Positions 60,500 through 64,000 of a stretch of 64,000 bases of DNA are shown here, in pieces (position 1 is the stretch's first letter; every line of letters starts with the position of its first letter). This stretch comes from Sphagnum compactum (lineage: Eukaryota > Bryophyta > Sphagnopsida > Sphagnales), in the NCBI GenBank assembly GCA_965153455.1, contig OZ234499.1:6644515-6708514 (forward strand), read 5' to 3'. Made by a program: the position numbers and the translations under genes. Under the pieces are notes generated by a model. It was not told the DNA's origin and made no database searches. It saw only the letters and a program-made list of their open reading frames with translations.

Positions 60500-62090
60500 G
60501 GAAAGTGGATATAAAAAATTGAACAAAATCATCTTCCTTTGGTGAGAAGAAAACAACAATTCATCCATAATGAATCAATGATCCAATGTAATGTTTTATG
60601 CGAAAATTTTGCATATGTTTGAATGTGCTAAATGTTGAAAATATGTACAACCTTGGAAATAAATAACCATTATTATTATTATTAATGTGAATGTTATTAT
60701 CCACATATGTGCATAATATTATTGGAATTTTGCATATTGCTAGAATATTATTAAAAGTCATTCAATAACATATTACTCAAAAATACATAATCCAATTTTT
60801 GATAAACCATATATTATTTCAATTGTCAATTTATTCCACAAATTTGTTTGTAATATTCCCACTTAAATAGTTGGGGGTTTTATGTAATATGACAATGTTT
60901 TACATCCAATTTGTAAAACATAATCACAATAGTAAATTGCTTATCATTTCTAAAAAAGATACCATGATTTTCATATATCTAACAATGTTTATGGGGACTT
61001 GCCCTCCCCATTTATTGTTCCCTCTCCTTTTTTGCACCTTTCAAACTTTTATTCTTTGTAACTTTTTTTGTATTTTTAGTTTTTCGAATTGAACAATTCA
61101 AATCTCCAACTTTTCATCAAATTGACATTTAAGTAATTTACAATCAATTGTGTTGATTTAAGATTATATGATCATTTAAAAATATTTTTTTGGTTTATAA
61201 ATCCTAAATGATTTTAATTGCTAAAATTAATGGTTAAGGATGTAATATATTGTAACATGTAAGACATGAAATAATATGAGGAGAAAACCACATTTATATC
61301 ACAAAATATGATTATGATTAAACATGCACATTGATGAATTGATGGTCAAAACACATGCAAAGTCTAATTTCAATGTCCAACAACGTAGATTTGGTTCATG
61401 AATATGCATGTGACATTGTAGATGCGGTGTTGTTGTTTCAATGGCAACATTCATGATTTAATTTTTGGCCCTACTATTTTCAATGTCAAGAACAAATTTA
61501 TCCTTGGGTGGTACCATTGGGAATGTCACACCCCAAATTTTTGAGACCCATCCAACTTCAAGACAATATAGGACTCACATAAAGAAAACTTTTCATTCCA
61601 AATTATTTATCCAAAGGTTACCCAAGTCATATAAAATTCAAAACTCTAATTAAATTTATAAGAAAATGTGTTTTGATGTAGAAAATGAATGTATAAGGAG
61701 AAACATTTCAAGAATGTAACACAAGGGTTTTCTTTTATCAAGAACACTTAAAAGGAATCTATTTTTTAAGAACTTTTCTTGGATGTTAATTTTTGAGAAT
61801 ACTTCAAATGCCAACCTACTTGATGTCTTTTATAAATAATTGATTGAATCAATTTTCATTTAGTTATGAATTTTTGAAGTCAAGATTGCGAAGTCTTAAA
61901 AGGCCATTGATGTCAAGAACACAAATGGTAACTATTTTCATCTTTTGTTATTTTAATGATTAATTTGGATCATCCCCTTGTGCATGTACTAAAAAAATAA
62001 ATAATAAAATCAAATGTGTATGTGTAAGGACACTTTTTAAAAAAAGTTATAAATTGGTCAAAAATGGGTCAAGAATGGTTCAAAAATCAA
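60500..62090. other. AT-rich intergenic DNA, no supported gene
   Basis: Promoter side of the CCDC24-like gene, then AT-rich sequence with short frames only. An (ATT)n tract of a few units lies near 60,670. Confidence 0.45.
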
Positions 62091-62094
62091 AATG

Positions 62095-62514
62095 TTAATG
62101 CATATTATAGGTTTTTGGGTGCTCATTATTTTTCATGAGTGTGTGCATAAGTGGGAAAAACATAGCCCACCTAATCCAATCAAATAACCAATGTATAAAT
62201 AAATAGAATTTTATTTTAAAAATTAAGTTCGACTTTCTTGTGATTTTGGCAAGGTGGTTTCTAATGGTACGACCCAAGGAGATTTTTGCCCTCAAGTTAA
62301 ACATTTTGGAACTTTGAATGTCTTTGGTGTTGGTGCTTGAGGAGTTCATCTTTTTGGTGATATGTACAAGTTTCATGCTTGTGATTTCTATGTTTTGCAA
62401 CAATTGTTTGGGTTGGTCAAAAGTTAGGTTGAACCATATATGAAAAATGTCTTTGATGTTGTTGGATTCCACTACGAAACATGCTAGATGGTATGGTGCT
62501 AGGTTGCTAAACAC
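62095..62514 (-). other. Unidentified open reading frame, 139 codons
   Basis: The minus-strand frame has coding-like composition in its first 100 codons (FSNLAPYHLACFVVESNN...), followed by a hydrophobic, Trp/Phe-rich end that may be read-through into noncoding DNA. The frame appears to continue upstream with frame changes to about 62,620. No domain recognised. It could be an exon or a decayed transposon frame. Confidence 0.3.
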
Positions 62515-62990
62515 ATCCTTATAATGTATAACTCCAATTGTTATGTATAGGGTGTGTTCTTCTTCAATTTATGCATAGGAGATGTTAAGGACATCCATGA
62601 ATAGATTTGCAATGATGATCATTCGTCAAATAAAAATGAACATTTATACAAAAACTAAATTGAATGAATAAATGATAAATATGAAAGAAATTGGGGGGGA
62701 GGGATTCAATCCATACCTGGGGTTAACATGTTCATGTGTACACCAAGGAACTTGGTTTTATTCATGGCTTATGTGTCCAACAATTGATTGCTTCCATTAA
62801 GGAAGGGAGAACCAGGGTTCATAACAATCATTTTAGCTGAAGTTGATTGTCAATTGGGTAATATCATTCCTTCTTTAGTTTTTTTCTTGAATGGTGGTGG
62901 GTTGTAGTTCATTCTGCTTTAGCTTCTGAAGCAAGGTAGTGTAGTGGGTGGTGGGTCTTGGGTGGGGCCATATTCAAGGCCTACTAAATG

Positions 62991-63305
62991 AATCAATTTG
63001 TGTTCCATATTTGATTTCACAATGAAAATGCAAATGGCTACGACTATGGGCAGCCCCAAAAAAAAGGAAAAAAAAAAGAATCAATTTGTTCCATATGTGA
63101 TTTCATAATGAAAATGCAAATGGGTATGATTATGGGCAGCCCAAAAAAAAGAAAAAAAAATCAATTTGTTCCATATTTGATTTCACAATGAAAATGCAAA
63201 TGGCTGTGACTATGGGCAGCCCAAAAAAAAAGACAAAAAAAGAATCAATTTGTTCCATATTTGATTTCACAATGAAAATGCAAATGGCTATGACTATGGG
63301 CAGCC
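62991..63305. repeat. Tandem repeat of 80-88 bp, four copies
   Basis: Copies start at 62,991, 63,079, 63,159 and 63,243 with AATCAATTTGT. Each contains TTTCACAATGAAAATGC and ends in ATGGGCAGCC followed by a variable A/G run (AAAAAAAAGGAAAAA and similar). The last copy stops after GGGCAGCC. Length differences come from the A-rich tail. Confidence 0.95.
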
Positions 63306-64000
63306 AGAGTGTTTTTTAATGATTAGTTTGTGATGTAGCCAAAGTGACAATCATATCCATAAAACAATTTAGCCAAATTTGGCTACATCCTAGATACGAA
63401 AGTAGAGAAAAAAAACAGAATCCCTCCTTCTATATTCTTGGCTACTTTCTGGAGGTTATGAGAAAAATCTGGCAAATTTGGGCAATTTTTTCAATGAAAA
63501 ATCCTTCATATAGGTCGAAATCATAAAATTTAGGTCAAAATTTGGCAAATTTTTGCCGATACAAAAACATTGATTTATTTATATATTTTTTTCCTTGACA
63601 AGGCCCCATGAGGAAGGGGTAGGGGATAGAAACATGGGCAATTACTGAATTTTAAAATTTTTATTGGGGGTAGGTTCTAGCATGTGAAAATCATAGTTTT
63701 TTTTTTTTTTTTTTCCCCTTGACAAGGCCCAAGGAAGAAGGGGCAGGCAAGGAGATATAAGGGTAGAAACAAGGGCAGTTGCTGAAATTTATGTCAGGTG
63801 CAAGCTCAAAACATAGAAGAAAACACACACCCAAAAACAATGTGCAAAATGCAATATTGTACATAAACCTCCAAAAAAAACTGCTAACAAAACAAACAAG
63901 GTGTGTTATAATGTGACCCAAAATGGTTTTGGCTCATCATAATTGCGCCCAGTTTGCGGTGGCTGGTGAATTAATTGTGCAGCAACACTGTGCCTGCCTG
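63306..64000. other. Repeat-like DNA at the window edge, no supported gene
   Basis: Two related segments (63,597-63,625 and 63,717-63,745) share TTGACAAGGCCC and GAAGGGG words after T-rich runs, so a partial duplication is likely. The last 60 bases are less AT-rich and may approach another gene, which the window cuts off. Confidence 0.4.

Overview
This window is nuclear DNA of a land plant. It is AT-rich, dominated by transposable elements, and holds three recognisable intron-bearing genes with GT-AG introns. One gene is a complete RAE1 mRNA-export factor (about 347 aa, 11 exons). A second (58-60 kb) resembles CCDC24, a coiled-coil family known from ciliated organisms. If that is right, a lineage with swimming sperm is favoured (bryophyte, lycophyte, fern, or possibly cycad/Ginkgo). 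The species cannot be named from the sequence alone.

Layout. 1-6.1 kb is AT-rich and gene-poor, with decayed CACTA-type repeats. A 151-bp CACTA-type MITE lies at 6,162-6,312. A 2,265-bp Tc1/mariner (pogo/Tigger-like) element lies at 6,876-9,140, with perfect 24-bp inverted ends, a TA duplication and a transposase gene carrying two stops and a frameshift. A 2.5-kb CACTA-type element holding a 1.1-kb degenerate minisatellite fills 10.6-13.1 kb. From 17.6 to 21.5 kb there is a less AT-rich, leader-like island without a convincing protein gene. From 21.6 to 25.3 kb there is a long foldback element. Its left arm is split by about 1.46 kb of Ty3/gypsy reverse transcriptase-RNase H with an intact 490-codon frame. 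From 26.3 to 30.6 kb there is a decayed Ty3/gypsy integrase region cut by one CACTA-type element (28.3-30.2 kb) and bordered by another (30.7-32.7 kb).

The gene island runs from about 33 to 42.8 kb. It holds a two-exon gene for an unrecognised 439-aa protein (probably nuclear) on the plus strand and RAE1 on the minus strand, convergent, with telomere-type AAACCCTAA motifs nearby, including a perfect palindrome in RAE1 intron 1. From 43 to 58 kb repeats return: a tandem array split by a 2.3-kb CACTA-type element with an exact ATG target duplication, a 145-bp MITE, a decayed gag, and further tandem arrays. The CCDC24-like gene occupies 58.2-60.3 kb on the minus strand. The window ends with an unidentified ORF and a 4-copy, roughly 80-bp tandem repeat.

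The most unusual signal is a family of CACTA-ended, transposase-less elements (10.6, 28.3, 30.7 and 45.5 kb, plus MITEs at 6.2 and 52.2 kb). Three of them, and the foldback element, carry the same internal module: a CCTACCTAGG-rich stretch followed by a tRNA-like pair of RNA polymerase III box A and box B sequences. Long simple-word arrays follow the module in two of them. All exon boundaries and repeat limits were read by eye; no alignment or database search was run.
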